32,729 bases of DNA from Merdivicinus sp050943495 (GTDB lineage Bacteria > Bacillota > Clostridia > Oscillospirales > Ruminococcaceae), in assembly GCA_050943495.1 (NCBI GenBank), contig JBMNPH010000019.1:1-32729 (forward strand). Reading direction: 5' to 3'. Below are positions 22,538 to 30,659 of this stretch, one piece after another (position 1 is the stretch's first letter; each line of letters opens with the position of its first letter). The notes below the pieces were generated by a model. The model ran no database searches. It was not told the origin of the DNA and saw only the letters and a list, made by a program, of their open reading frames with translations. A program made the translations under genes and the position numbers.

Positions 22538-23449
22538 ATGAAAACAATTGGAAAATTTATTTCCCTTGCAGTTGCCGCGATGCTCTCCGCTTCTGCCCTC
22601 GCTTCCTGCGGCACTGCAAATGCAGAAGATGTTTTTACGATTGCATATGCCCCCAACGAGTCGACCGAACAGAGTGCGGATGCCCGCAACGGCCTCGCAA
22701 AAGATCTGAGCGCAGAACTTGGCTGCGAAGTCGAAGAAATTCAGGCCAGCGACTACAATGCCATTATTGAGGCACTGCGTACCGGAAAAGCGGATATGGC
22801 ATATATGGGCGGTCTGGTTCTGGCACTGGGCGTGGAACGTGCCGGCATTGAACCCATCGTGATGAAAGCAGATGACGGTGATCCGGAAAAAGCAATTTAT
22901 CATTCCCTGCTGATTACCAGCAGCAAAAATGAGGACATCAACTCGATCACCGACATCAAGGGAAAAACCATTGCATTTGTCGATCCGAACTCCACTTCCG
23001 GCAACCTCTTCCCGACCGCTGAAATTATCAAGGCTTTCCCGGATGAAAACCTCAACTCCGATATGCTGCACACGAACGGGGAGTTTTTTGAAGCCGTCAG
23101 CTTTTCCGGCAAGCATCAGGCCGGCCTGCAGGCTGTGATCAAAGGCGATGTAGATGTTGCCCCCATCTCCGATCAGATCCTTGAGTCGGAAATCGCAAAT
23201 GGAAACGCTTCCGCTGACGACGTTAAAATTATTCATGAATCCGATGCTATTCCAGCAGAAGCCATGGTGGTCGGCAAGCATGTAGACGACGAAACCAAAC
23301 AGAAACTTCAGGATTTCCTGGTCTCCTATGACAACGAAACCTACTTCACCGAAGTTATCAAAAATGAAGGTGCACGTTTTGTCGCTTGCGACATCAGCGA
23401 CTACGAACCGATTATTGAGCTGAATCAGATCATCAATGCCGAAGAATAA
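22538..23449 (+). CDS. phnD: phosphonate ABC transporter substrate-binding lipoprotein, PhnD-like
   Basis: The 303-residue extracytoplasmic binding protein has a lipoprotein signal peptide (lipobox LASC, Cys at about residue 24). The PhnD family segments are IAYAPNES near the mature N-terminus, DYNAIIEALRTGKADMAYMG, the anion-binding DPNSTSGNLFP and SFSGKHQAGLQAVIKGDVDVA. Where many homologues have His-Asp in the last motif, as I remember them, this one has His-Gln, which could reflect a ligand without an amino group. The ATG at 22538 follows CAGGAG; upstream in-frame ATGs lie within the dehydrogenase gene and are rejected. It is the third gene of the operon. Confidence 0.93.
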   Translation: MKTIGKFISLAVAAMLSASALASCGTANAEDVFTIAYAPNESTEQSADARNGLAKDLSAELGCEVEEIQASDYNAIIEALRTGKADMAYMGGLVLALGVERAGIEPIVMKADDGDPEKAIYHSLLITSSKNEDINSITDIKGKTIAFVDPNSTSGNLFPTAEIIKAFPDENLNSDMLHTNGEFFEAVSFSGKHQAGLQAVIKGDVDVAPISDQILESEIANGNASADDVKIIHESDAIPAEAMVVGKHVDDETKQKLQDFLVSYDNETYFTEVIKNEGARFVACDISDYEPIIELNQIINAEE

Positions 23450-23474
23450 GAGAACAGCGGAGGAAGATTTGTCT

Positions 23475-24284
23475 ATGGAACCTATTTTAAGATTTCGAAA
23501 TGTTACGAAAAACTATCCGAATGGCGTCCATGCCCTGAAAAATGTCTCCCTGGATGTGCAGGAAGGAGAATTTATTTCGGTAATCGGTCCCTCCGGTTCC
23601 GGCAAATCGACCTTACTGCGCGCCATTAACCGCCTGATTCCCATTACAAACGGAGAAGTTTTCCTGGACGGAGAATCCGTCGGTTACCTGCGCGGCAAAG
23701 AGCTGCGCAATGTCCGGCATAAAGTCGGCATGATTTTCCAGAACTACAATCTGGTTTACAGCCTTTCCGTTTTGCAGAATGTCTTGCATGGACGGCTGGG
23801 GTATATGTCCGGAGTAAAAGGAATCTTTGGTTTATACAGCGAAGAAGACAAACAAGCTGCTCTCGATCTACTGGATGAGATGGGCATGAAACAGTACTGT
23901 TATCACCGAGCATCCGATCTCTCCGGCGGACAGAAACAGCGGGTAGGTATTGCACGCGCGATTAATCAAAATCCCAGACTGCTGCTCTGTGACGAACCCA
24001 TTGCATCACTGGACCCCTCCAGCGCCAAAACGATTATGGATCTGCTGCATGATATGACCCGCAAACGCAATATCGCCTGTATCGTCAATCTACATCAACT
24101 GGATGTGGCCTTAAAATATTCTACCCGTATTATCGGCCTTTCCAAAGGCGAGATCGTATTTGACGGAAAACCCGAAGAATTAACCCGCCATAAAATCGAA
24201 TTGATTTATGGTGCAAGCAGTGAAAATCTGATGATTGGAGGTGCGGTCAATGAAGCAAAACAGCATTCCCTTGATTGCGCGTGA
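23475..24284 (+). CDS. phnC: phosphonate ABC transporter ATP-binding protein
   Basis: This is a cytoplasmic ATPase of about 269 residues with Walker A GPSGSGKST, Q-loop MIFQNYNLV, signature LSGGQKQRVGIARAI, Walker B LLLCDEPIASLDP and an H-loop in VNLHQLD. The insertion HGRLGYMSGVKGIFG after the Q-loop is typical of PhnC. I take the ATG at 23475; an in-frame TTG two codons earlier has better spacing to GGAGG and may be used instead. The 3' end overlaps the first permease gene by about 35 bases. Confidence 0.95.
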   Translation: MEPILRFRNVTKNYPNGVHALKNVSLDVQEGEFISVIGPSGSGKSTLLRAINRLIPITNGEVFLDGESVGYLRGKELRNVRHKVGMIFQNYNLVYSLSVLQNVLHGRLGYMSGVKGIFGLYSEEDKQAALDLLDEMGMKQYCYHRASDLSGGQKQRVGIARAINQNPRLLLCDEPIASLDPSSAKTIMDLLHDMTRKRNIACIVNLHQLDVALKYSTRIIGLSKGEIVFDGKPEELTRHKIELIYGASSENLMIGGAVNEAKQHSLDCA

Positions 24285-25053
24285 GCAAAAACGTCTGTAT
24301 ACATGGTTTTTTGCTGCAATTGTACTGTTGTTTGCCGCCGCCACCTTTTTTACCGGATTCAATCCGGTCAGTCTGCTGGCAAACGGCGAAGCATTCTGGA
24401 GTTTTCTCACCCAGGATTTTCTTCCTCCCGCTCTGCCAGCCAATGAAAAGATCCCCGGTATCCTGTCCAGCGTATTGGTAACATTGGCACTTGCCATGTC
24501 CTCTACGGCAGTTGCAGCGGTTCTTGCGTTTTTTGTTTCGTTGTTCGGCAGCGAAAAAATCTCTCCTTTTCCAAAATTCGCAAAAGTAGTCCGCGGTTTT
24601 GCAACATTTCTCCGCAATATTCCGGCGCTGGTATGGGCTTTTATCCTTTTCTCATCGCTGGGGATTGGTACCGGTGTTGGGTTTGTTGCATTGTGTATTA
24701 CCAGCTTTGCCTTTATGGTGCGCGCCTTTGTCGAAACGATGGAAGACGTTTCGGAAGACTGTATCGAAAGCCTCAGCGCGGTTGGTGCAACATTCCCTCA
24801 GCGGGTATCCCAGGCGGTACTTCCCTCCTGTTTAAGCGGATTCCTTTCCTGGTTCCTTTACTGTATCGAAGTCAATATTCGTGCCTCGACTATCGTCGGA
24901 ATGGTTGGAGGCGGCGGCGTTGGATTAACCCTCTTCTCCTATATCAAGAGTTTCCGTTATGATATTGCACTGAGTATTATCCTGTTGATAGCCGCTATGG
25001 TTATTGTGGTAGACTTTATTACCGCCAAACTGAGAAAGGAGATTGGCAAATGA
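24250..25053 (+). CDS. phnE: phosphonate ABC transporter permease 1
   Basis: This is an inner membrane permease of about 267 residues with roughly six hydrophobic segments. The binding-protein-dependent transport signature for contact with PhnC reads ESLSAVGATFPQRVSQAVLP, and the conserved C-terminal AST/VGMVGGGGVG loop is present. The ATG at 24250 has GGAGG eight bases upstream. It overlaps phnC at its start and the second permease at its end (ATGA). Phosphonate transporters commonly have two different PhnE permeases, as here. Confidence 0.92.
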   Translation: MKQNSIPLIAREQKRLYTWFFAAIVLLFAAATFFTGFNPVSLLANGEAFWSFLTQDFLPPALPANEKIPGILSSVLVTLALAMSSTAVAAVLAFFVSLFGSEKISPFPKFAKVVRGFATFLRNIPALVWAFILFSSLGIGTGVGFVALCITSFAFMVRAFVETMEDVSEDCIESLSAVGATFPQRVSQAVLPSCLSGFLSWFLYCIEVNIRASTIVGMVGGGGVGLTLFSYIKSFRYDIALSIILLIAAMVIVVDFITAKLRKEIGK

Positions 25054-25892
25054 AAGAACTCTGCGTCGAAGAGCCAAAAATGAAAGCATTGTGGAAAATT
25101 ACTGGCAAGAGCAATCGAATCCCGGTCGGCTGTAAGGACAAAAACCCTATCATCTCCTGGTTTCTGATTGGTACGGTAATCCTCACAGTTCTCAGCCTTC
25201 TCTACTTGCAAATTGATTGGGGAAAACTTTTACTCCGCGTTCCGGATATCGGAATTATCTTCTGGAAACTGGGACATTTGGACTTTTCTAAAATGGATTT
25301 GATCGGAAGTTCTCTTCTGGAGACAGTTTCTATTGCGGTTCTCTCCTTGTTATATAGCTTAGTGCTCGGAATTATTTTCGGGATGCTGGCTGCCAAAAAT
25401 GTCTTTCGTCTGCCGGTTCTGGCCACGATTGTGCAATCTATTTTTACCTTTTTGCGGGCAGTTCCCACACCTGTCTGGGTATTGCTGATGCTGGTTTGTC
25501 TGGGAATGGGTCCAGAAGCAGGCGTTGCAGGTCTCTGTGTTCATACAACTGCATTCTTCACTCGCTCTTTTGCGCAAAGTTTTGAAAGCATTCCCGATGA
25601 AACCATCGAAGCACTTGAAGCTACCGGCACGACCCGTTTGAGCATCTTCTGCAATGCCATCTTTCCCGCTGCATTTTCCCAAATTGTCGCTTGGATCGGA
25701 ATGCGCCTCGAAACCAACTTCTCGGAATGCGCCATCCTTGGTATGGTAGGTGCCGGCGGAATCGGTTTTGTGATCTCCACCAGCCTGCAAGGATATGACT
25801 ATGGTACTGCCGGTACTGCAATCCTGCTTGTTTTTGCCATCGCCTACCTGATTGAACGCCTCTTTGTTCAGATCAAAAAGAAATTTAATTGA
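25050..25892 (+). CDS. phnE: phosphonate ABC transporter permease 2
   Basis: This 280-residue permease is homologous to the preceding one and probably forms a heterodimer with it. The EAA-like loop is EALEATGTTRLSIFCNAIFP, followed by SECAILGMVGAGGIGFV. It has a soluble N-terminal stretch of about 30 residues before the first membrane segment. The start at 25050 has AGGAG eight bases upstream; a second in-frame ATG at 25080 is less well placed. It is the last gene of the phosphonate operon, followed by a terminator shared with the convergent DeoR gene. Confidence 0.92.
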   Translation: MKELCVEEPKMKALWKITGKSNRIPVGCKDKNPIISWFLIGTVILTVLSLLYLQIDWGKLLLRVPDIGIIFWKLGHLDFSKMDLIGSSLLETVSIAVLSLLYSLVLGIIFGMLAAKNVFRLPVLATIVQSIFTFLRAVPTPVWVLLMLVCLGMGPEAGVAGLCVHTTAFFTRSFAQSFESIPDETIEALEATGTTRLSIFCNAIFPAAFSQIVAWIGMRLETNFSECAILGMVGAGGIGFVISTSLQGYDYGTAGTAILLVFAIAYLIERLFVQIKKKFN

Positions 25893-25908
25893 TCCCCGCT
25901 TATTAATC

Positions 25909-25952
25909 AAAAATCTCCGCTGCAAATCCAATTGGTTTGAGCGGAGATTTTT
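25909..25952. terminator. bidirectional terminator between phn operon and deoR-type gene
   Basis: The stem AAAAATCTCCGCT (25909-25921) pairs with AGCGGAGATTTTT (25940-25952). T runs follow on both strands, so it serves both convergent units. Confidence 0.9.
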
Positions 25953-25972
25953 TTATTATCTTCTTCAATCTA

Positions 25973-26731
25973 TTATTCGATCACAACGCCGCAATCACGA
26001 TATATAGTTCTCATTTCTTCCGGTACCTGTTCATCCATAATCAGACGATCCACCTGTTCCAGGGATAACACGTTTTTCTTGGAACGTTTTCCAAGCTTGC
26101 TCGAATCCATTACGGCAATCACCTGACCGGAACAGGATGCCAGCGTCTGAATTACGCCAATCTCATTCAGCCGAAAATCGGTGTATCCGTTTTCTTCATT
26201 TACCGCATTGATGGACAAAAAACAAATATCCGGATAATAGGATCCGAACTCTTTTTCACACTGGGCGCCATAGGTGGACCGTTCTGTATGGTCAACTTCT
26301 CCCCCAACCAAAATCAGCTGGATCAGAGGATTTTTCATCAATTCCTCAGCCGCCGCCAGATTATTGGTCACGACGGTAATTCCTTCGCAATTCCGGGCAA
26401 TTTCACGTGCCAATACCGTATTGGTTGTCCCGGAATTGAGTGCAATAATATCTCCTCGCTGAATATAACGGACTGCTTTGGCAGCTGCCTGCTGCTTTTG
26501 ATCCTCATGTACAACCTTTCGAGCTGTAAAGCTTGCTATGGACAGAAGCGGATCCGGCAAACAGGCACCACCATGTACACATTTAATCTGACCATTTTGT
26601 TCCATCAGTTTCAAATCTCGGCGTACAGTATCCACCGAAACCTGTAAATATTCGCTGATTTCTCCTACTTTTAGGGTCCCCCGCAACTGCAGTTGCCTGA
26701 GTATCCATTCAATCCGTTCATTTTGCAGCAT
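25973..26731 (-). CDS. DeoR-family transcriptional repressor
   Basis: An N-terminal DeoR helix-turn-helix (about residues 1-55, with VGEISEYLQVSVDTVRRDL and the family-typical VHGGA) is followed by a sugar-phosphate-sensing DeoRC domain with DIIALNSGTTN, VVTNNLAAAEEL and LILVGGEVDHTERSTYG. From the ATG at 26731 it has 252 residues and the family-typical start MLQNERIEWIL. An ATG eight codons upstream (26755) is possible but lies upstream of the only AGGAG. DeoR-family repressors usually respond to a phosphorylated sugar and control adjacent sugar genes. Its neighbours are the convergent phn operon and the upstream alpha-galactosidase locus. The target is not known. Confidence 0.93.
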   Translation of the reverse strand: MLQNERIEWILRQLQLRGTLKVGEISEYLQVSVDTVRRDLKLMEQNGQIKCVHGGACLPDPLLSIASFTARKVVHEDQKQQAAAKAVRYIQRGDIIALNSGTTNTVLAREIARNCEGITVVTNNLAAAEELMKNPLIQLILVGGEVDHTERSTYGAQCEKEFGSYYPDICFLSINAVNEENGYTDFRLNEIGVIQTLASCSGQVIAVMDSSKLGKRSKKNVLSLEQVDRLIMDEQVPEEMRTIYRDCGVVIE

Positions 26732-26769
26732 ATTTTGGCGCGTCTCCTTTTCCATTCTATCTGAGAATA

Positions 26770-26798
26770 AGTATAAGAATTTCCGCGAATTTTTGCAA
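26770..26798 (-). promoter_or_regulatory. promoter for the deoR-type gene
   Basis: On the minus strand TTGCAA (26793-26798), a 17-base spacer and TATACT (26770-26775) lie about 40 bases upstream of the preferred start. Confidence 0.6.
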
Positions 26799-26848
26799 GC
26801 AAAATTTTGTCAAATTCCTCTATAGTTCTTTTGAATACCAACCCAACA

Positions 26849-26888
26849 CGAAAATCCCCCGAAAGGCAGAAATGCCAATCGGGGGATT
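26849..26888 (-). terminator. terminator of the alpha-galactosidase operon
   Basis: The outer stem AATCCCCCGA/TCGGGGGATT (26853-26862 with 26879-26888) encloses a second stem GGCA/TGCC capped by a GAAA tetraloop. A short T run follows on the minus strand. It lies a few bases after the stop of the small zinc-ribbon gene. Confidence 0.82.
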
Positions 26889-26892
26889 CTCT

Positions 26893-27087
26893 TCATCGAA
26901 ACAGGGTACAGCCCATTTCCTTAAATTCCTGAATTTTCTTCCGGATCAGTTCCTCCTTCACCGAAAACTGTTTCGCCAAGCACGGGATACATAATGCCTC
27001 TGTTGCCCCGCGATTCACAAGTTTCCGATATACGGCAATCTCATCCGGCAGTAATTCCTTCCCGCATTGATAACAATGCGCACTCAT
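26893..27087 (-). CDS. small zinc-ribbon protein coupled to the alpha-galactosidase gene
   Basis: The 64-residue protein has two CxxC pairs (CYQC at residues 5-8 and CIPC near residue 33) framing a helical region, then a charged C-terminal helix and GCTLF at the end. This is a plausible zinc knuckle of unknown function; similar short proteins occur in Clostridia, as far as I remember. Its ATG overlaps the alpha-galactosidase stop as ATGA, so translation is coupled, and the operon terminator follows directly. The coupling and the regular cysteine pattern support a real gene. Confidence 0.8.
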   Translation of the reverse strand: MSAHCYQCGKELLPDEIAVYRKLVNRGATEALCIPCLAKQFSVKEELIRKKIQEFKEMGCTLFR

Positions 27088-28220
27088 TTTACCTTCACCA
27101 GCTTTGCATGATACAGTCTGCAGTCATGCACATCGGGGCGCGGAATAAAATAATCCCGTTTTACACCCAGCTTTTCACCGGTAAACATATCGGTCAATTC
27201 CAGTCCATATCCGCTATCATAGGGGATTCCCAAGCTGTCAAAAGCACCGGAAACCGTATTCCGGCTGCGCACCTCTTCATCTGCAAAGTTGAAATAAGCC
27301 AGCGCAAATTCATTGTTAGAAAGGTGACGCACAAAGAAATATTGATCCTTCTGTGTCTGTACCAGCATAGGAGGACGGCATTCCTCATCCTGATCTAATG
27401 CGATCAGATAGGGATTCTGCAGAAGTTTTTTGCTTTCCTCATCCAGATTCCGGATGTCACCACCCATCATCAGAGGTGCGCCAAACAGACACCAGATCGC
27501 AAAATGAGTCCGGTACTCCGTAGCTGTACAGCCGCCCAGCGCAGCATTGCCCTTGCCAAACATTCCTACAATCAGCATATCCGGGTCATTGAAACATCCC
27601 GAACCGGACATGCAGAGATTATCAATCTGGCTCAATGCAATGTTGCGGAATGAAACGTAGTTATCCTGAATGTCTCCGGTTGAACGGTACATATGCGCAC
27701 CAATAGATGCCATCCATTTCCAAGGTTCCTCATGTCCCCAGTTGCATGCAGAGAACAGAATGTCGCGGCCGCTTGCTTTCAGAGCCATGCTCATTCGCAG
27801 ATACCGCATTTTGCAGTCTGCTTCATCCGGGAAATTGCAGTAATCGTATTTCAGGAAATCGACGCCCCAGTCCGCAAAGGTCTGCGCGTCTGTATATTCG
27901 TGATCATAGCTGGAAGGATATCCGGCACAGGTCATCATACCGGCACAGGAATACATACCAAATTTGAGGCCCTTGCTGTGAACATAATCCGAGATGTATT
28001 TCATTCCATGGGGAAATTTTTCCGGATCCGGTACCAAACGGCCATTTTCATCCCGTTCCATGGTCGACCAGCAGTCGTCAATGACCAGATATTCATATCC
28101 GGCATCGCGATACCCCAAATCAACCATCGCGTCAGCCATTTCCAGAATCAATTTCTCATGGATATTGCGTCCAAAAGTATTCCAGGAATTCCATCCCATT
28201 GGCGGTTTTTTTGCAAGCAT
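27084..28220 (-). CDS. GH27-family alpha-galactosidase
   Basis: This family hydrolyses terminal alpha-galactosyl residues (melibiose, raffinose-type sugars, galactomannan side chains); some GH27 members are beta-L-arabinopyranosidases. About 378 residues are encoded from the ATG at 28220, eight bases after AGGAG; the upstream ATG (28241) lacks a site. The N-terminus KPPMGWNSWNTFG is the family signature. The nucleophile Asp lies in FLKYDYC and the acid/base Asp in FNDPDMLIVG. YEYLVIDDCW and GAPLMMGGDIR are also typical. There is no signal peptide, so it acts in the cytoplasm on imported oligosaccharides, consistent with the adjacent ABC sugar-binding protein. Confidence 0.94.
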   Translation of the reverse strand: MLAKKPPMGWNSWNTFGRNIHEKLILEMADAMVDLGYRDAGYEYLVIDDCWSTMERDENGRLVPDPEKFPHGMKYISDYVHSKGLKFGMYSCAGMMTCAGYPSSYDHEYTDAQTFADWGVDFLKYDYCNFPDEADCKMRYLRMSMALKASGRDILFSACNWGHEEPWKWMASIGAHMYRSTGDIQDNYVSFRNIALSQIDNLCMSGSGCFNDPDMLIVGMFGKGNAALGGCTATEYRTHFAIWCLFGAPLMMGGDIRNLDEESKKLLQNPYLIALDQDEECRPPMLVQTQKDQYFFVRHLSNNEFALAYFNFADEEVRSRNTVSGAFDSLGIPYDSGYGLELTDMFTGEKLGVKRDYFIPRPDVHDCRLYHAKLVKVK

Positions 28221-28255
28221 ATTCAGCACTCCTTTAATCATCTATTTGTATGGAA

Positions 28256-28271
28256 GGTTATCCGGATATCC
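28256..28271. promoter_or_regulatory. 16-bp operator-like palindrome upstream of the alpha-galactosidase
   Basis: GGTTATCCGGATATCC is symmetrical around CCGG with one mismatched pair. It lies in the 98-base gap between the binding-protein and alpha-galactosidase genes, about 35 bases upstream of the enzyme start. A second imperfect palindrome (TTCCC...GGGAA, 28298-28316) follows the binding-protein stop but lacks a T run. No clear promoter boxes are visible. Confidence 0.35.
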
Positions 28272-28318
28272 ATTTTTAGTTCTATCCTTCAACCATTTTC
28301 CCTGTATTACTGGGAATT

Positions 28319-29887
28319 TTACCGTTCCCGATAACGCTGCAACGCTTCTTCCTTGGCGGCAATTACCCGTTCAATTCCCATATTTTTTACTGTATCGACG
28401 TAATCATCAAATTGTTCTACCGGAATATCCCCAAACATGAATTTTAAATACATCTCATTGGTATATTCCTGGATCTTGCTGCTGATGGCTTCGAGTTCCC
28501 CACTTTCATGCGTCTCAAAGCTGAGCGATGGCAACAGATACAGCTGATAATCCGTATACGAAAAACTAGCCAATGCCTCTTCTTGCTGAGGGAACTGTCC
28601 ATATTCGGAAATTCCCTCCCAATAGTGACTTTTCACGCCCGGAAATTGCCAATTAACGCGCATATCATATGGATCACTTAAAATATCCGGTCGAAATATA
28701 AATTCCGCCTTTCCATCTTGAATCCGATAATCTTCCCCTTCTTTTCCGTAGGTATTAATCAAGGATCCTTGTTCCGTATAAGCAAAATCCATATAACGGG
28801 CTGCTTCTTCTACATGACGACAGCTTGCACTGATCGCTACTGAACTCTCGTCATCATATCCGAGACCGCCTTGTCCAAATTTTGGTTTTTGACCCTCTTC
28901 CAACACCGGATAGGTCACTCCCACCAAATCAAAGGAGGAAGAATTTCGATTTTCCATTAAATAAGGAATATCCTGCAGCGCTGTTCCAAGAATTGCACCG
29001 GATTCTCCAGAAAGCATCTGATACCGTACCGCATCTCGATCCATCGAAGCAATATTAGGATCAATCAGTCCTTCAGCGTACCAACTGCGCAGCGTGTAAA
29101 GAAAATCTTTAAATCCTGGCTCAATAAATCCATATTTAATCTCGCCATCTTCCTGATAATAATCGGTTGTTACACCATAAGCGCCAGATAAAAATCCATA
29201 TTCCATAATTCCTGGCGGATATCCATAAAATGTAAGCGGAGCTGCCGCCCCCTTTTCCTCTTTAAACGCACGCAGCATTTCTGTCCAGTCATCCACTGTC
29301 ACCGGGATCGGAAGGGAAAGTTCCTCCAACCAATCCCGACGAATAATTGGTCCCCAATTAATGGCGGTTTCCTGATTGGTATAGACCAACGGATATTCGA
29401 AATACTGATTGGTATCACTGGTATAATGCTTATTCCATTCCGGATTTTCCTGAAAAATTTCCCAAACATTTGGAGAGTACATTGGCAAGATCGAATTCAA
29501 GCGCAAAATCACCTGATCACTAATCGCTTTATCTGGTCCACCTGGATAATTAATCCAGTCATACCGGATCAAATCTGGCAGATCTTTCGATGCCATTAAT
29601 TTTCTCAGATGCTGATCTTCTTCCCCTTCAGCCGGATGGATATACTCCACATGAATTCCTGTTGCTTTCTCAACATTTTGATACCATGTTGTGTCCATAT
29701 ATGAATCATACATACCCTGTACAGGCGCTGTAAAAAAGGTCAGGGTAACATCCGTATCCATTGGATATGAAAAGGGGGTATTTTCGTTTTGATCCTTTTG
29801 ATCGTTTTCCGGAACCTCTGCGGTACAGCCTGACAGCAACAATGCTGCTGCAAAAAATCCCAACAACTTTTTTCTACTTGCTCTCAT
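28319..29887 (-). CDS. extracellular sugar-binding lipoprotein (ABC transporter, LplA-like)
   Basis: This 522-residue solute-binding protein has a lipoprotein signal peptide (lipobox LSGC, Cys at about residue 21) followed by an acidic linker. Features of family 1 oligosaccharide-binding proteins include LMASKDLPDLIRYDW, INWGPIIRRDWLEELSLPIPVTVDDW and the C-terminal helix DDYVDTVKNMGIERVIAAKEEALQRY, which is characteristic of the LplA group. It should deliver oligosaccharides to a two-permease ABC system of the LplB/YtcP type; those genes and the shared ATPase are not in the window. Its start overlaps the end of the AraC-type gene by 14 bases, and the alpha-galactosidase follows, so an imported alpha-galactoside is the likely ligand. 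Confidence 0.9.
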   Translation of the reverse strand: MRASRKKLLGFFAAALLLSGCTAEVPENDQKDQNENTPFSYPMDTDVTLTFFTAPVQGMYDSYMDTTWYQNVEKATGIHVEYIHPAEGEEDQHLRKLMASKDLPDLIRYDWINYPGGPDKAISDQVILRLNSILPMYSPNVWEIFQENPEWNKHYTSDTNQYFEYPLVYTNQETAINWGPIIRRDWLEELSLPIPVTVDDWTEMLRAFKEEKGAAAPLTFYGYPPGIMEYGFLSGAYGVTTDYYQEDGEIKYGFIEPGFKDFLYTLRSWYAEGLIDPNIASMDRDAVRYQMLSGESGAILGTALQDIPYLMENRNSSSFDLVGVTYPVLEEGQKPKFGQGGLGYDDESSVAISASCRHVEEAARYMDFAYTEQGSLINTYGKEGEDYRIQDGKAEFIFRPDILSDPYDMRVNWQFPGVKSHYWEGISEYGQFPQQEEALASFSYTDYQLYLLPSLSFETHESGELEAISSKIQEYTNEMYLKFMFGDIPVEQFDDYVDTVKNMGIERVIAAKEEALQRYRER

Positions 29888-30659
29888 TTGGTTGGTTCAG
29901 CTCCTTGTAACGGCCGGGGGTGATACCAAACTGCTTTTTAAATGCACGAATTAATGCATGGCTGTCTGTATATCCGCATTGTTCCGCTACGGATGCCAAT
30001 GGCAGACTCGTCAGCAACAATTCCTGTGCTTTTTCCAATCGCTGCATATCAATACAGCGTAATATGGTCTGTCCTGTAACCTCTTTAAATATTTTCGACA
30101 AATAATAGGGCGACAAATCAAACTCTACGCCAATGCCCGATACATTTAAATCCTGATTGGAATAATTTTCCCGAATATATTTCTGAACACGCAAGGCAAT
30201 TTGTTCCTGACGATTTTCCTTACGTTCCGGTATAGCCTCCTCTGTATGATTCCCATATTTTTCCAGAAGCTGCAGGCACATTTCCATTTTTCTTTTGGTT
30301 GTCCCTGTATAATTGATATTTTGAAATTCCTGAAGCTGCAGCGGGGATAAGAGTCCACTATTTTCTGCTACTTCTGACATCATATAATTCAGGATACTTT
30401 CCAACATCTGCAATTGCGCAAAAGTAGAATTTCGATACATTTCATATAAAATTTCCCGCAACTCATTAACTTTGCCGGATAATGCTAATTCCATAATTCG
30501 CTGCTTCAATTCGGCTGGGTATGGAGATAGGGTAGCTGGAAGTTCTCCACCGCAAAAGAGAAAACTTCGCTGATGATCTTCCGCAAATCCCATTCCATTG
30601 AGTACTTCCCGATATGACACCGGGATTTTATTGGGCCATTCCCGGAGATTACTCACCAC
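29874..30659 (-). CDS. AraC-family regulator, C-terminal half of a frameshifted sensor-regulator
   Basis: As read, it is a 261-residue protein starting at GTG 30659. The C-terminal 100 residues are a complete AraC DNA-binding domain (NVSGIGVEFDLSPYYLSKIF and SVAEQCGYTDSHALIRAF). The N-terminal part SNLREWPNKIPVSYREVLNG matches the linker that precedes the DNA-binding domain in large membrane AraC regulators (LplR/YtdP type). Upstream in the same frame, coding-like sequence (GEGNCKVYAVV) continues back to a C9 tract, with no start codon before GTG. AAGG lies eight bases before the GTG, so re-initiation is possible, overlapping the stop of the sensor half by seven bases. It probably controls the sugar-binding protein and alpha-galactosidase. 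Confidence 0.85.
   Translation of the reverse strand: MVSNLREWPNKIPVSYREVLNGMGFAEDHQRSFLFCGGELPATLSPYPAELKQRIMELALSGKVNELREILYEMYRNSTFAQLQMLESILNYMMSEVAENSGLLSPLQLQEFQNINYTGTTKRKMEMCLQLLEKYGNHTEEAIPERKENRQEQIALRVQKYIRENYSNQDLNVSGIGVEFDLSPYYLSKIFKEVTGQTILRCIDMQRLEKAQELLLTSLPLASVAEQCGYTDSHALIRAFKKQFGITPGRYKELNQPNESK

Noticed and set aside
22490..23281. 263-residue minus-strand ORF opposite phnD
   Set aside because: It is antisense to a well-supported lipoprotein gene inside a tight plus-strand operon.
28298..28316. Hairpin after the sugar-binding protein gene as a terminator
   Set aside because: The stem is only five pairs before a mismatch and no T run follows on the minus strand.
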